A stretch of 64,000 nucleotides of DNA from Zeimonas sediminis (GTDB taxonomy: Bacteria; Pseudomonadota; Gammaproteobacteria; Burkholderiales; Burkholderiaceae_E): assembly GCF_023721795.1 (NCBI RefSeq), contig NZ_JAMQYE010000001.1, forward strand, positions 806,001 to 870,000, given 5' to 3'. The position numbers were made by a program, and so were the translations under genes. Of the stretch, positions 44,273 through 52,495 are shown piece after piece (position 1 is the first letter of the stretch; every line of letters starts with the position of its first letter). Below the pieces are notes generated by a model. That model made no database searches. It was not told the DNA's origin and was given only the letters and a program-made list of their open reading frames with translations.

Positions 44273-44302
44273 ACTCGGCCCATTGACCTACAGGACACTT
44301 CG

Positions 44303-44575
44303 ATGAGCGAGTTGTGGCTTCACGACGTCGGCGACGACGTCACCCGCGAGGAGATCCAGAAGGGCTGCGCCGCCGCGAAGGCCCTTATCGAGTCGCGCGG
44401 CCTCACCGTCGACCAGGCCTACGCCGCCGTTATGAAGCGCTCGAACCGCGAGTCCTTCGACCGCAACGCGGCCAAGGCCTGGGACGACGCGGAAGACGCC
44501 GCGCTCGGCGCGATCTTCGGCGACATCGACGACTGGCCCGACGACGCGGTCCTGGGCCTGGCCGGCGAGGTCTGA
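44303..44575 (+). CDS. Small acidic protein of unknown function
   Basis: A 90-residue, strongly acidic soluble protein that I do not recognise. It has two helical segments (REEIQKGCAAAKALIESRG, FDRNAAKAWDDAEDAALGAIF), no signal peptide and no membrane segment. AGGA lies 9 nt before the ATG. It follows the dehydratase gene by 30 bp and ends 12 bp before the convergent LysR gene. Codon use and third-position GC match neighbouring genes, supporting a real gene. Confidence 0.6.
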   Translation: MSELWLHDVGDDVTREEIQKGCAAAKALIESRGLTVDQAYAAVMKRSNRESFDRNAAKAWDDAEDAALGAIFGDIDDWPDDAVLGLAGEV

Positions 44576-44587
44576 GCCTGCGCGGGG

Positions 44588-45508
44588 TCAGGCCGGGCCC
44601 CCTCGCCTGCCCCGGAAGAGTTCCAGCACGCGCTGCCTGAGCCACCGCTGCGCAGCGTCGCGCTCGGTGGCTTCGTGCCAGACCATCCGGATGTCGAACA
44701 CCGGCAGCTTGATCGGCACCGGCCAGCTGGCCAGTGGCTGTCGCTCGCAGGCCATGTGGGCGAACATCTCCGGCACGATCGCGACCACCGGCGCGTTGCG
44801 CACCAGGTCGGGAATCGCGGCGTAGTGCCGCGCGCGGATCGCGATCCGGTCACCCAGCTTCTGCCGCACCAGGCTCTGCTCGATGCCCTGGTGGAAGGTG
44901 GCGGTCGGCGAGGTCACCACCAGCGACACGCCGGAGAAGCCCGCGCGGGTCCGCCACGCGGCGGGCGAATCCGGCCCGCCCAGCGCCACGTAGGACTCGC
45001 GGAACAGCAGCGCGGAGCGGATGCCGCGCAGCTTGGGGTTCAGGATGCCGATCGCGAGGTCCACCTCGCGCCTGGCCAGCGCGTCGGCGATGCGGGCCGC
45101 CGGCACCGCGGCGTTCGACAGCCGCGTGCTGGGCGCCTGGCCGAGCACGGCGGCGGCGATCCGGGACAGGAACACGATCTCGCCCAGATCCGACAGCGAC
45201 AGGCGCCACTCGGCATTGCTGCGCGCCGGGTCGAAGACGGCCGGCTCGCTGAGCGCCAGCTCCAGCGCCTCGAGCTGGCGGGCCGCCGCCGGCGCGAGCC
45301 GCTCGGCCAGTGGCGTGGGCGCCAGGCCACCCGGCGCGCGCACGAACAGCGGATCGTCGAACGCCACGCGCAGCCTCGCCAGCGCATTGCTGGTGGCCGG
45401 CTGGCTCAGCGACAGGATCCGACCGGCCTCGGTGACTGAGCGGCTGCGGTCGATCGCCACCAGCACCCGCAGCAGGTTCAGGTCCAGTCGGTCGAATCGC
45501 TCGCGCAT
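44588..45508 (-). CDS. LysR-family transcriptional regulator
   Basis: A 306-residue LTTR. The N-terminal winged helix reads LNLLRVLVAIDRSRSVTEAGRILSLSQPATSNALARLR, with the co-inducer domain from about residue 92. ATG at 45508 is preferred over GTG at 45514 because GGGGG sits 7 nt upstream of the ATG. It is divergent from the iorA-like gene with about 100 bp between them, and an interrupted inverted repeat in that gap is a good candidate for its operator. It probably controls the ior-like and TRAP transporter genes in response to an imported 2-oxoacid or aromatic acid; this is inferred from position. Confidence 0.9.
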   Translation of the reverse strand: MRERFDRLDLNLLRVLVAIDRSRSVTEAGRILSLSQPATSNALARLRVAFDDPLFVRAPGGLAPTPLAERLAPAAARQLEALELALSEPAVFDPARSNAEWRLSLSDLGEIVFLSRIAAAVLGQAPSTRLSNAAVPAARIADALARREVDLAIGILNPKLRGIRSALLFRESYVALGGPDSPAAWRTRAGFSGVSLVVTSPTATFHQGIEQSLVRQKLGDRIAIRARHYAAIPDLVRNAPVVAIVPEMFAHMACERQPLASWPVPIKLPVFDIRMVWHEATERDAAQRWLRQRVLELFRGRRGGPA

Positions 45509-45548
45509 CGCCACGCCCCCGGAATCGATTCGGTGAATGAAGGGTATC

Positions 45549-45589
45549 CATCATATCCATTTGACGGATGATGACCCGGGCCCTACCGT
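45549..45589 (+). promoter_or_regulatory. LysR-type operator overlapping a putative iorA promoter
   Basis: CATCAT at 45549-45554 and ATGATG at 45568-45573 form a 6-bp inverted repeat with a 13-bp spacer, the geometry of a LysR T-N11-A box. A TTGACG -35 (45561-45566) lies inside the spacer and TACCGT (45584-45589) follows at 18-17 bp spacing as a possible -10. The GTG of the iorA-like gene is 28 bp downstream. Confidence 0.55.
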
Positions 45590-45616
45590 TTACCGGAAAT
45601 TCACAGGGAGACATCC

Positions 45617-47806
45617 GTGGAGCGTTCGTTCCGGGAAGAGATCCGGTCGCTCGGGCTCGGGCAGGGCGAGGTGTTCCACGGCGAGGGCATCCTCGCCGTG
45701 ACCAAGGCGCTGCTTCAGTCGGGCGTAAGCTACGTGGGCGGCTACCAGGGTGCGCCGGTCTCGCACCTGCTCGACGTGATGGTCCAGGCGCGCGAGGAGA
45801 TGGACGAACTCGGCGTGCACGTGGAGGCCTGCTCCAACGAAGCGTCGGCGGCCGCGATGCTGGGCGCCTCGATCATGTACCCGGTGCGCGGCGCGGTCAC
45901 CTGGAAGTCGATCGTCGGCACCAACGTGGCCTCCGACGCGCTGTCCAACCTCGCCTCGCCCGGCGTGGTCGGCGGCGCGCTGATCGTGGTCGGCGAGGAC
46001 TACGGCGAAGGCGCCAGCGTGATCCAGGAGCGCACCCATGCCTACGCGATGAAGTCGGGCATGTGGCTGATGGACCCGCGGCCCGACCTCCCGACCATCG
46101 TGCGCTGCGTCGAGCAGGCCTTCGAGCTGTCAGAGGCGTCCAACACCCCGGTGATGATGGAGTTGCGCATCCGAGCCTGCCACGTGCGAGGCAGCTTCGT
46201 GGCCAGCGACAACCGGCGACCGAAGATTTCCACACGCGACCTGCAGGTCGACCCCGCGCCCTTCGACTACGCGAAGCTCGCGCACCCGCCGGTCACCTAC
46301 GGCCACGAGAAGCTCAAGTACGAGGTGCGCAGGCCGGCCGCCCGCAAGTTCATCGTCGACGCGGGCCTGAACGAGCTGTTCCAGGGCGAGCGCGGCGACA
46401 TCGGCATCGTCGTGCAAGGCGGGCTGTACAACAACCTGGTCCGGGCGCTGCAGCAACTCGGGCTGGCCGACGCGTACGGCCGCTCGCCGATCCCGATCCT
46501 GAACCTGAACGTCGTCTATCCGCTGGTGCCCGAGCAGCTGACCGCGTTCTGCGCCGGCCGCCGCGGCGTGCTGTTGCTCGAGGAAGGTCAGCCCGAGTTC
46601 ATCGAGCAGGAGCTCAGCGCGATCCTGCGCCGGGCCGACCTGCAGACGAAGCTGCACGGCAAGGACATGCTGGCGATGGCCGGCGAGTACACGGCCGAGC
46701 TGATCCTGCGCGGGCTGCTGAAGTTCCTGTCGCTGCACGCGCCGGACATCGCGCTGGCGCCGGGGCAGGACCTCGTCGCCGAGATCGACGGGCTGCGCGG
46801 CCGCGCGAGCACCGCCTTCGGCGGGCCGGTGCCGGCGCGCCCGCCCAACTTCTGCACCGGCTGCCCCGAGCGGCCCGTTTTCGCCGCGCTGAAGCTGGTG
46901 CAGCGCGAGATCGGGCCGATGCACGTGTCGGCCGACATCGGCTGCCACTCGTTCGCGACGTTCGAGCCCTTCTCGTTCGGCAACTCGATCCTCGGCTACG
47001 GGATGAGCCTGGCGAGCAGCGCCGGCGTGCGCAACTTCTCCGCGCGCCGGCCGATCGCGATCATGGGAGACGGCGGCTTCTGGCACAACGGCCTGCTGTC
47101 CGGCGTGTCCTCGGCCCTGCTGAACAAGGGCGACGGCGTGCTGGTCATCATGAAGAACGGCTACACCTCGGCCACCGGCACGCAGGAGGTCATCTCCACG
47201 CCGGCGTCGGAGTCGCGCCGGGTGGCCGAGGGGGCGAGCGCCACCGGCACCGAGGTCACGATCGAGAACACGCTCAAGGGCATGGGCGTGAAATGGCTGC
47301 GCACCGTGCACAACTACAAGGTCGCCGACGTGCGCGACACGCTGCGCGAGGCGCTCACCTCGAGCTTCGACGGCCTGAAGGTGATCGTCGCGGAAGGCGA
47401 GTGCCAGCTCGAGCGACAACGCCGGATCCGGCCGCTGCGCGCGAAGATGCTCAAGGAAGGCAAGCGCGTCGTGCGCACCCGTTTCGGAGTGGACGAGGAC
47501 ACCTGCACCGGCGACCACTCCTGCATCCGGCTGTCGGGCTGCCCCACCCTGACCGTGAAGCCGTCGTCCGATCCGCTGAAGGTCGACCCGGTGGCCCACG
47601 TCACGAATGGATGCGTCGGCTGCGGCCTTTGCGGCGAGGTCGCTCACGCGGCCACGCTGTGCCCGTCCTTCTGGCGCGCCGAGATCGTCAGCAATCCCAC
47701 TGGCTGGGACCGATTCAAGGACCGCCTGCGCCGCCGCGTCATCGGCTGGCTGCAGTCCGGTCACCGCGAAGCGCCTGCGAGCCGCGGCATCGAGCAGGCG
47801 AGCTGA
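45617..47806 (+). CDS. Indolepyruvate ferredoxin oxidoreductase, alpha-like subunit
   Basis: A 729-residue ThDP and iron-sulfur enzyme of the IorA type. It has an N-terminal pyrimidine-binding domain (GVSYVGGYQGAPVSHLLDV), a middle domain, and a PP domain with CTGCPERPVF and MGDGGFWHNGLLSGVSSALLN. The C-terminal cysteines are CTGDHSC, CPTL, CVGCGLCG and CPS, forming two 4Fe-4S clusters. It oxidatively decarboxylates aryl- or other 2-oxoacids to acyl-CoA. The start is GTG with GGGAG upstream. The beta-like gene follows 7 bp later. Long-form subunits of this kind are common in aerobic betaproteobacteria; the electron acceptor is unknown. Confidence 0.87.
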   Translation: MERSFREEIRSLGLGQGEVFHGEGILAVTKALLQSGVSYVGGYQGAPVSHLLDVMVQAREEMDELGVHVEACSNEASAAAMLGASIMYPVRGAVTWKSIVGTNVASDALSNLASPGVVGGALIVVGEDYGEGASVIQERTHAYAMKSGMWLMDPRPDLPTIVRCVEQAFELSEASNTPVMMELRIRACHVRGSFVASDNRRPKISTRDLQVDPAPFDYAKLAHPPVTYGHEKLKYEVRRPAARKFIVDAGLNELFQGERGDIGIVVQGGLYNNLVRALQQLGLADAYGRSPIPILNLNVVYPLVPEQLTAFCAGRRGVLLLEEGQPEFIEQELSAILRRADLQTKLHGKDMLAMAGEYTAELILRGLLKFLSLHAPDIALAPGQDLVAEIDGLRGRASTAFGGPVPARPPNFCTGCPERPVFAALKLVQREIGPMHVSADIGCHSFATFEPFSFGNSILGYGMSLASSAGVRNFSARRPIAIMGDGGFWHNGLLSGVSSALLNKGDGVLVIMKNGYTSATGTQEVISTPASESRRVAEGASATGTEVTIENTLKGMGVKWLRTVHNYKVADVRDTLREALTSSFDGLKVIVAEGECQLERQRRIRPLRAKMLKEGKRVVRTRFGVDEDTCTGDHSCIRLSGCPTLTVKPSSDPLKVDPVAHVTNGCVGCGLCGEVAHAATLCPSFWRAEIVSNPTGWDRFKDRLRRRVIGWLQSGHREAPASRGIEQAS

Positions 47807-47813
47807 ACGAGCC

Positions 47814-49517
47814 ATGAACACGACCGACTCCACTTCCGCAGCTCCCCCCGCCCCGGCGGCAGCGGCCCCAGCCACACCGATCGCCGCGCCCGCCGGCGCC
47901 GACAAGCCCTTCTGCATCCTGATCGCCGCACTGGGCGGCGAAGGCGGCGGCGTGCTCGCCGACTGGATCGTCTCCTGCGCGCTGGCGCAGGGCCTGCCGG
48001 TCCAGGCCACTTCGGTGCCCGGCGTCGCCCAGCGGACCGGCGCGACCAGCTACTACATCGAGACGATGCGCGGCCCCGCCCCGGGCGGTGCCCAACCGGT
48101 GTTCGCGCTGAACCCGATGCCCGGCCGCGTCGACGTCGTGCTGGCCAGCGAGTTGCTCGAGGCGGCGCGCATGATCGAGCGGGGCTTCGTGAGCCCGGAT
48201 CGCACGACGCTGATCGCGGCCCGTCATCGCGTCTACACGACGGTCGAGAAGATGCAGATGGGCGACGGCCGCTTCGACGACGCCCGCATCCACGAGGCCG
48301 CGAGGCAGTTCGCGAAGCGCTACCTGAGCCTCGACATGGAAGGCATCGCCGCACGCCATCGCACGGTGATCAGCGCGGTGATGTTCGGCGCGCTGGCGGG
48401 CTCCGGTAGTCTCCCCTGGCCGCGAACTGCGTGCGAAGAGGCGATCCGGCGCGGCGGCGTCGGCGTCGACGCGAGCCTGGCGGGCTTCGCCGAGGCCTAC
48501 CAGGCAGCGGTCGGCGACACGATCGAGGCGGCCTTCGCGGATGCGCCCGCGGCTTCCCGCCCGGCGCCCGACGTCTGGGCGCCGCTGATCGCCACGCTGC
48601 CGGACTCGGTGCACGCGTTCGCCGCCCACGGGGTGGCCCGGTTGATCGACTGGCAGGATGCCCGGTGGGGGCGCGAGTACGTCGACCGGCTCGCCGCGCT
48701 GTCGGCCCAGGCCCCCGACGTGGCGCGCGATGCGCTGGCGGAAGCTGCGCGGCAGCTCGCGCTTTGGATGAGCTACGAGGACGCGATTCGCGTCGCGGAC
48801 CTGAAAACCCGCCGCGAGCGCTTCGCCAGGATACGCGCCGAGGCACAGGCCGGCGACGACGACATCGTGCGCATCGTCGACTACCTGAAGCCCGGCTACG
48901 AGGAGATCGCGGCGATCCTGCCGCGCCCCCTGGGCAATGGCCTGCGTGCGTGGGCGGCGCGCGGCGGCCGCAGCGCGCTGTTCGGCCGCGGCCTGCACAT
49001 GTCGACCTCGCACGTCGGCGGGTTCGTCGCGCTGCGCCTGCTGGCCAGGATGAAGCCGCTGCGCCGTCGCTCGCTGCGCTTTCACGAGGAGCGCGAGGCG
49101 ATCGGCCGCTGGCTCGAGGCGCTGGGCAAGGCCCTGCCCCGCTCGCCGGAGCTCGCGCTGCAGATCGCCGGCCTGCCGCGGCTGCTCAAGGGCTACGGCG
49201 ACACCTGGACACGCGGCCAGGCCAGCTACGAACGAATCTTCTCGACGCTGGTCGCCCCCGCCGTCGCGGCGCTGTCCGCCGCCGCGCCGCAGGCCGAAGA
49301 AGCGGCACGCCTCGCCGCCGGCGAACAGGCCGCCCGCATCCGCGACGCGGTGGCGGCGGCGCTCGCCGACCCCGAGGGCCGGCGCCTCGAGGACTCGCTC
49401 TCGAAGGCGGGAATCCAACCCCTGCCGCCTAAGCCCAAGCCGATCGTCTGGATGCGCAAGCCGCGGACAGGCGACGGATCCCGGGAAATCGGAGAGAATC
49501 CGGGCACGGTGCCCTGA
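47814..49517 (+). CDS. Indolepyruvate oxidoreductase, beta-like subunit (long form)
   Basis: A 567-residue protein. Residues about 35-240 match the IorB gamma/beta domain (CILIAALGGEGGGVLADWIV, then TSVPGVAQRTGATSYYIE). The C-terminal about 300 residues are an extension found in long-form IorB proteins of this group, with YEDAIRVADLKTRRERFARI and RRSLRFHEEREAIGRWL, and no recognised domain name. A Pro/Ala-rich N-terminal tail precedes the catalytic fold. It forms the enzyme with the alpha-like subunit. The TRAP transporter genes begin 55 bp downstream in the same direction. Confidence 0.85.
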   Translation: MNTTDSTSAAPPAPAAAAPATPIAAPAGADKPFCILIAALGGEGGGVLADWIVSCALAQGLPVQATSVPGVAQRTGATSYYIETMRGPAPGGAQPVFALNPMPGRVDVVLASELLEAARMIERGFVSPDRTTLIAARHRVYTTVEKMQMGDGRFDDARIHEAARQFAKRYLSLDMEGIAARHRTVISAVMFGALAGSGSLPWPRTACEEAIRRGGVGVDASLAGFAEAYQAAVGDTIEAAFADAPAASRPAPDVWAPLIATLPDSVHAFAAHGVARLIDWQDARWGREYVDRLAALSAQAPDVARDALAEAARQLALWMSYEDAIRVADLKTRRERFARIRAEAQAGDDDIVRIVDYLKPGYEEIAAILPRPLGNGLRAWAARGGRSALFGRGLHMSTSHVGGFVALRLLARMKPLRRRSLRFHEEREAIGRWLEALGKALPRSPELALQIAGLPRLLKGYGDTWTRGQASYERIFSTLVAPAVAALSAAAPQAEEAARLAAGEQAARIRDAVAAALADPEGRRLEDSLSKAGIQPLPPKPKPIVWMRKPRTGDGSREIGENPGTVP

Positions 49518-49572
49518 GACTTTCCGGGTTGCCACCCAAACCTCTGCACAGACAGAACGAGGAGACGACACG

Positions 49573-50604
49573 ATGACCCGAAGCTTCCGACTTGCCCGCA
49601 TCGCCGCCGCGGCGATCCTCGCCGCCGCCGGCGCCCACGCCATGGCGCAGGACAAGCCGGTGGAAATGCGCTTCGCGCACTGGCTTCCGCCGACGCATCC
49701 GCTGGCCAAGACCAGCTTCGAACCCTGGGCGAAGTCGGTCGAGGCCGCCTCGAAGGGCTCGATCAAGATCATGTTCTTCCCGGCCCAGCAGCTCGGCAAG
49801 GCGCCCGACCACTACGACATGGCGCGCGACGGCATCGCCGACATGACCTGGATCAACCCGGGCTACCAGGCCGGCCGCTTCCCGATGATTTCCGCCGGCG
49901 AACTGCCCTTCCTGATGACCAAGCCCGGCGGCGGCTCCGCCGCGCTCGACGCCTGGTACCGCAAGTACGCCGAGAGCGAGATGAAGGACGTCCGCGTCTG
50001 CCTGTCGCACGTCCACATCGGCACGCTGCACTCCAAGAAGCCGATCACCGATCCGTCGGAGATCAAGGGTATGAAGATCCGGCCGTCCAACGGCACGATC
50101 CAGGCCTTCATGACCCAGCTCGGCGCGACCAACGTGCAGGTGTCGGCGCCCGAGGCGCGCGACGCGCTCGAGAAGGGTGTCGCCGACGCGATCACCTTCC
50201 CCTGGCACTCGATCATCACCTTCGGCATCGACAAGGTCGTCAAGTTCCACAACGACCAGCGGCTCTACGCATCGACCTTCAACTGGGTGATGAACAAGGG
50301 CTGGTACGACAAGCTGAGCGCCGCTCAGAAGAAGGTCATCGACGACCACTGCAACAACGAGTGGGCCGGCAAGGTCGGCGCGGCCTGGGGCGACAACGAG
50401 GACTCGGGCCAGCAGAAGCTCGAGGCCAAGGGCGGGCACACGATCGTCAAGCTCACGCCGGAGCAACACAAGGCGTGGCGCGACGCTGCCCAGCCGCTGT
50501 ACTCGCAGTGGATCGAGGCCGCTGGCAAGGCGGGCCACGACGGCAAGGCGGCGCTCGAGGCCCTGCGCGCGGGGCTCAAGGCGCAAGGCGCGCTGAACGA
50601 GTGA
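49573..50604 (+). CDS. dctP: TRAP transporter solute-binding protein DctP family
   Basis: A 343-residue periplasmic binding protein with a signal peptide ending GAHAMAQ. The family strings include MRFAHWLPPTHPL, ITDPSEIKGMKIRPSNGT and SAPEARDALEKGVADAITFPWHSI. GMKIRPSNG contains the conserved Arg that binds a carboxylate. Substrates are usually organic acids; the ior-like genes upstream suggest a 2-oxoacid or aromatic acid. GAGGAG precedes the ATG. A strong hairpin follows the gene and may protect this abundant mRNA segment. Confidence 0.92.
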   Translation: MTRSFRLARIAAAAILAAAGAHAMAQDKPVEMRFAHWLPPTHPLAKTSFEPWAKSVEAASKGSIKIMFFPAQQLGKAPDHYDMARDGIADMTWINPGYQAGRFPMISAGELPFLMTKPGGGSAALDAWYRKYAESEMKDVRVCLSHVHIGTLHSKKPITDPSEIKGMKIRPSNGTIQAFMTQLGATNVQVSAPEARDALEKGVADAITFPWHSIITFGIDKVVKFHNDQRLYASTFNWVMNKGWYDKLSAAQKKVIDDHCNNEWAGKVGAAWGDNEDSGQQKLEAKGGHTIVKLTPEQHKAWRDAAQPLYSQWIEAAGKAGHDGKAALEALRAGLKAQGALNE

Positions 50605-50624
50605 TCGCGCTCGCTCTCGCGTGA

Positions 50625-50660
50625 CCGGCGGGCGCGGGCTTCGCGCCCGCGCCCGTCCGG
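50625..50660 (+). other. Intercistronic GC-rich hairpin between dctP and dctQ
   Basis: CCGG plus CGGGCGCGGGC (50625-50639) pairs with GCCCGCGCCCG and CCGG (50645-50660, one T bulge) around a 5-nt loop. There is no T-run, so it is probably not an intrinsic terminator. Such hairpins stabilise the upstream message and lower downstream expression, matching the higher need for binding protein than for permease. Confidence 0.6.
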
Positions 50661-50688
50661 CTCTCTTCCGCATCTTCCCGGCAGCCCA

Positions 50689-51201
50689 ATGAAGCGCTTC
50701 CTGACGGCGACCGAGAACACGGCCGCCCTCTTCCTGCTGCTGATCGCACTGCTCACGGCCGGCAACGTCGTGCTGCGCGACCTGTTCAGCATCCAGATCC
50801 CCGACTGGTTCGACGGCACCAAGCAGCTGCAGGGCATCGCGCTGTTCTGGGGCATCGCGCTGGCCACCTGGCGAGGCTCGCACATCTGCGTCGACATCGT
50901 CTGGGAACACCTGCGGCCCTCGCGCCAGCGCGCGATGGACCTCGTGGCCACGCTGATCGTGCTGGCCTTCCTGGCGCCGATGGCCTGGATGATCTGGGTG
51001 AAGGTCGGGGGCACCGGCACCCAGGCGACGTCCGACCTGCGGCTGCCGCTGACCTGGTTCTATTCGGTAGGCGCCGTCGGGGCGACCGTTGCCGCGATCC
51101 TCGCCGCCGCGCGGGTCGTGGCCTTGCTGCGACGGCGCGCCCCCGAAGACGATGCCCTGGAAGCTTCCAGCGACGGCAAGGGAGCCGGCCATGGATCGTG
51201 A
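50689..51201 (+). CDS. dctQ: TRAP transporter small permease DctQ family
   Basis: A 170-residue inner-membrane protein with four helices, as usual for the small TRAP subunit: TAALFLLLIALLTAGNVVLRD, ALFWGIALATWRG, LVATLIVLAFLAPMAWMIWV and YSVGAVGATVAAILAAARVV. WRGSHICVDIVWEHL after helix 2 is a family signature. It bridges the binding protein and the large permease. Its end overlaps the dctM start by 11 bp in another frame. Confidence 0.9.
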   Translation: MKRFLTATENTAALFLLLIALLTAGNVVLRDLFSIQIPDWFDGTKQLQGIALFWGIALATWRGSHICVDIVWEHLRPSRQRAMDLVATLIVLAFLAPMAWMIWVKVGGTGTQATSDLRLPLTWFYSVGAVGATVAAILAAARVVALLRRRAPEDDALEASSDGKGAGHGS

Positions 51202-52495
51202 TCTGGTCGCGCTGTTCGGCTTCATCGGGATGTTCGCGCTGATGGCCCTGCGCGTGCCGATCGGCATCGCGATGGGCATCGTGGGCGTGGCCGGGTTCGC
51301 GACCCTCACCAGCACGAGCACCGCGCTGAACCTGCTGTCGAACGTCCCGCTGTCGGTACTGACCGACTACAACCTGAGCGTGATCCCGATGTTCGTGCTG
51401 ATGGGCGCCTTCGCGTCCCATGCAGGCATGAGCCGCGAACTGTTCGACGCCGGCATGGCGTGGCTGGGCCATCGGCGGGGCGGCCTGGGGCTCGCGGCCG
51501 TCGCAGCCTGCGCGGGCTTCTCGGCGATCAACGGCTCGTCCGTGGCCACCGCCGCCACGATGACCCAGGTGGCGCTGCCCGAGATGCGGCGCGCCGGTTA
51601 CGCGCCGGGCCTCTCGGCCGGCGTCATCGCGGCCGGCGGCACGATAGGCATCATGATCCCGCCTTCCGTGATCTTCGTGCTCTACGGGATCATGACCGAG
51701 ACCGACCTCTCGGCACTGTTCGCCGCGGGCGTCGTGCCGGGGCTGCTCGCCGTGCTCGGCTACTTCCTGGTGATCCAGCTCATCGGCTGGCGGCGGCCCG
51801 ACTCGATGCCCCGCGGCGAGCTGCACGGCTGGGCCGAGCGCTTCGCGACGCTGCGACAGCTCTGGGCGGTGATCCTGCTGTTCATGTTCGTGCTGGGCGG
51901 CATCTACGGTGGCTTCTTCACCGTGCAGGAAGCAGCCGGCATGGGCGCCACCGGCACGCTGTTGATCGGCGTGTTCCGCGGCCGGCTGCGCGCGCCGCAG
52001 ATCCGTGCGGCGCTGGTCGACGCCCTGCGCGTGTCCTCGGCGATCATGCTGATCGTGGTCGGTGCATACCTGTTCGGCTACTTCCTCACGATCACGCAGT
52101 TCACCCAGAAGGCGGTCGACCTCCTGGTGAACCTGCCGATCGGCGCCTACGGCGTGCTGGCCCTGATCATGGTCGGCTACCTGATCCTCGGCGCCGTGAT
52201 GGACGAACTGGCGATGATCCTGCTGACCGTGCCGATCGTCTTCCCGGCAATGATGCAGCTCGGGTTCGACCCGATCTGGTTCGGCGTGATCATCGTGATG
52301 GCGGTCACCTTCGGCATGATCTGCCCGCCCGTCGGCATGAACGTCTTCGTGATCAACTCGATCGCCCGCGACGTGCCGCTCGGCCGAATCTATGCGGGCA
52401 CGATGCCGTTCATCGCGATCGACGTAGTCAGGCTGGTCCTGCTCTGCGCCTTCCCGGCGCTATCGCTCTGGCTGCCCACGGCCCTGGGGCGCTGA
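51191..52495 (+). CDS. dctM: TRAP transporter large permease DctM family
   Basis: A 434-residue permease with about twelve hydrophobic segments, the sodium-coupled transport subunit. Family strings include MFVLMGAFASHAGMSRELFDA, GFSAINGSSVATAATMTQVALPEM, AAGGTIGIMIPPSVIFVLYGI and VTFGMICPPVGMNVFVI. The ATG at 51191 overlaps dctQ. Its 3' end overlaps the convergent anti-sigma factor gene by 36 bp, an unusually long convergent overlap. Confidence 0.93.
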   Translation: MDRDLVALFGFIGMFALMALRVPIGIAMGIVGVAGFATLTSTSTALNLLSNVPLSVLTDYNLSVIPMFVLMGAFASHAGMSRELFDAGMAWLGHRRGGLGLAAVAACAGFSAINGSSVATAATMTQVALPEMRRAGYAPGLSAGVIAAGGTIGIMIPPSVIFVLYGIMTETDLSALFAAGVVPGLLAVLGYFLVIQLIGWRRPDSMPRGELHGWAERFATLRQLWAVILLFMFVLGGIYGGFFTVQEAAGMGATGTLLIGVFRGRLRAPQIRAALVDALRVSSAIMLIVVGAYLFGYFLTITQFTQKAVDLLVNLPIGAYGVLALIMVGYLILGAVMDELAMILLTVPIVFPAMMQLGFDPIWFGVIIVMAVTFGMICPPVGMNVFVINSIARDVPLGRIYAGTMPFIAIDVVRLVLLCAFPALSLWLPTALGR

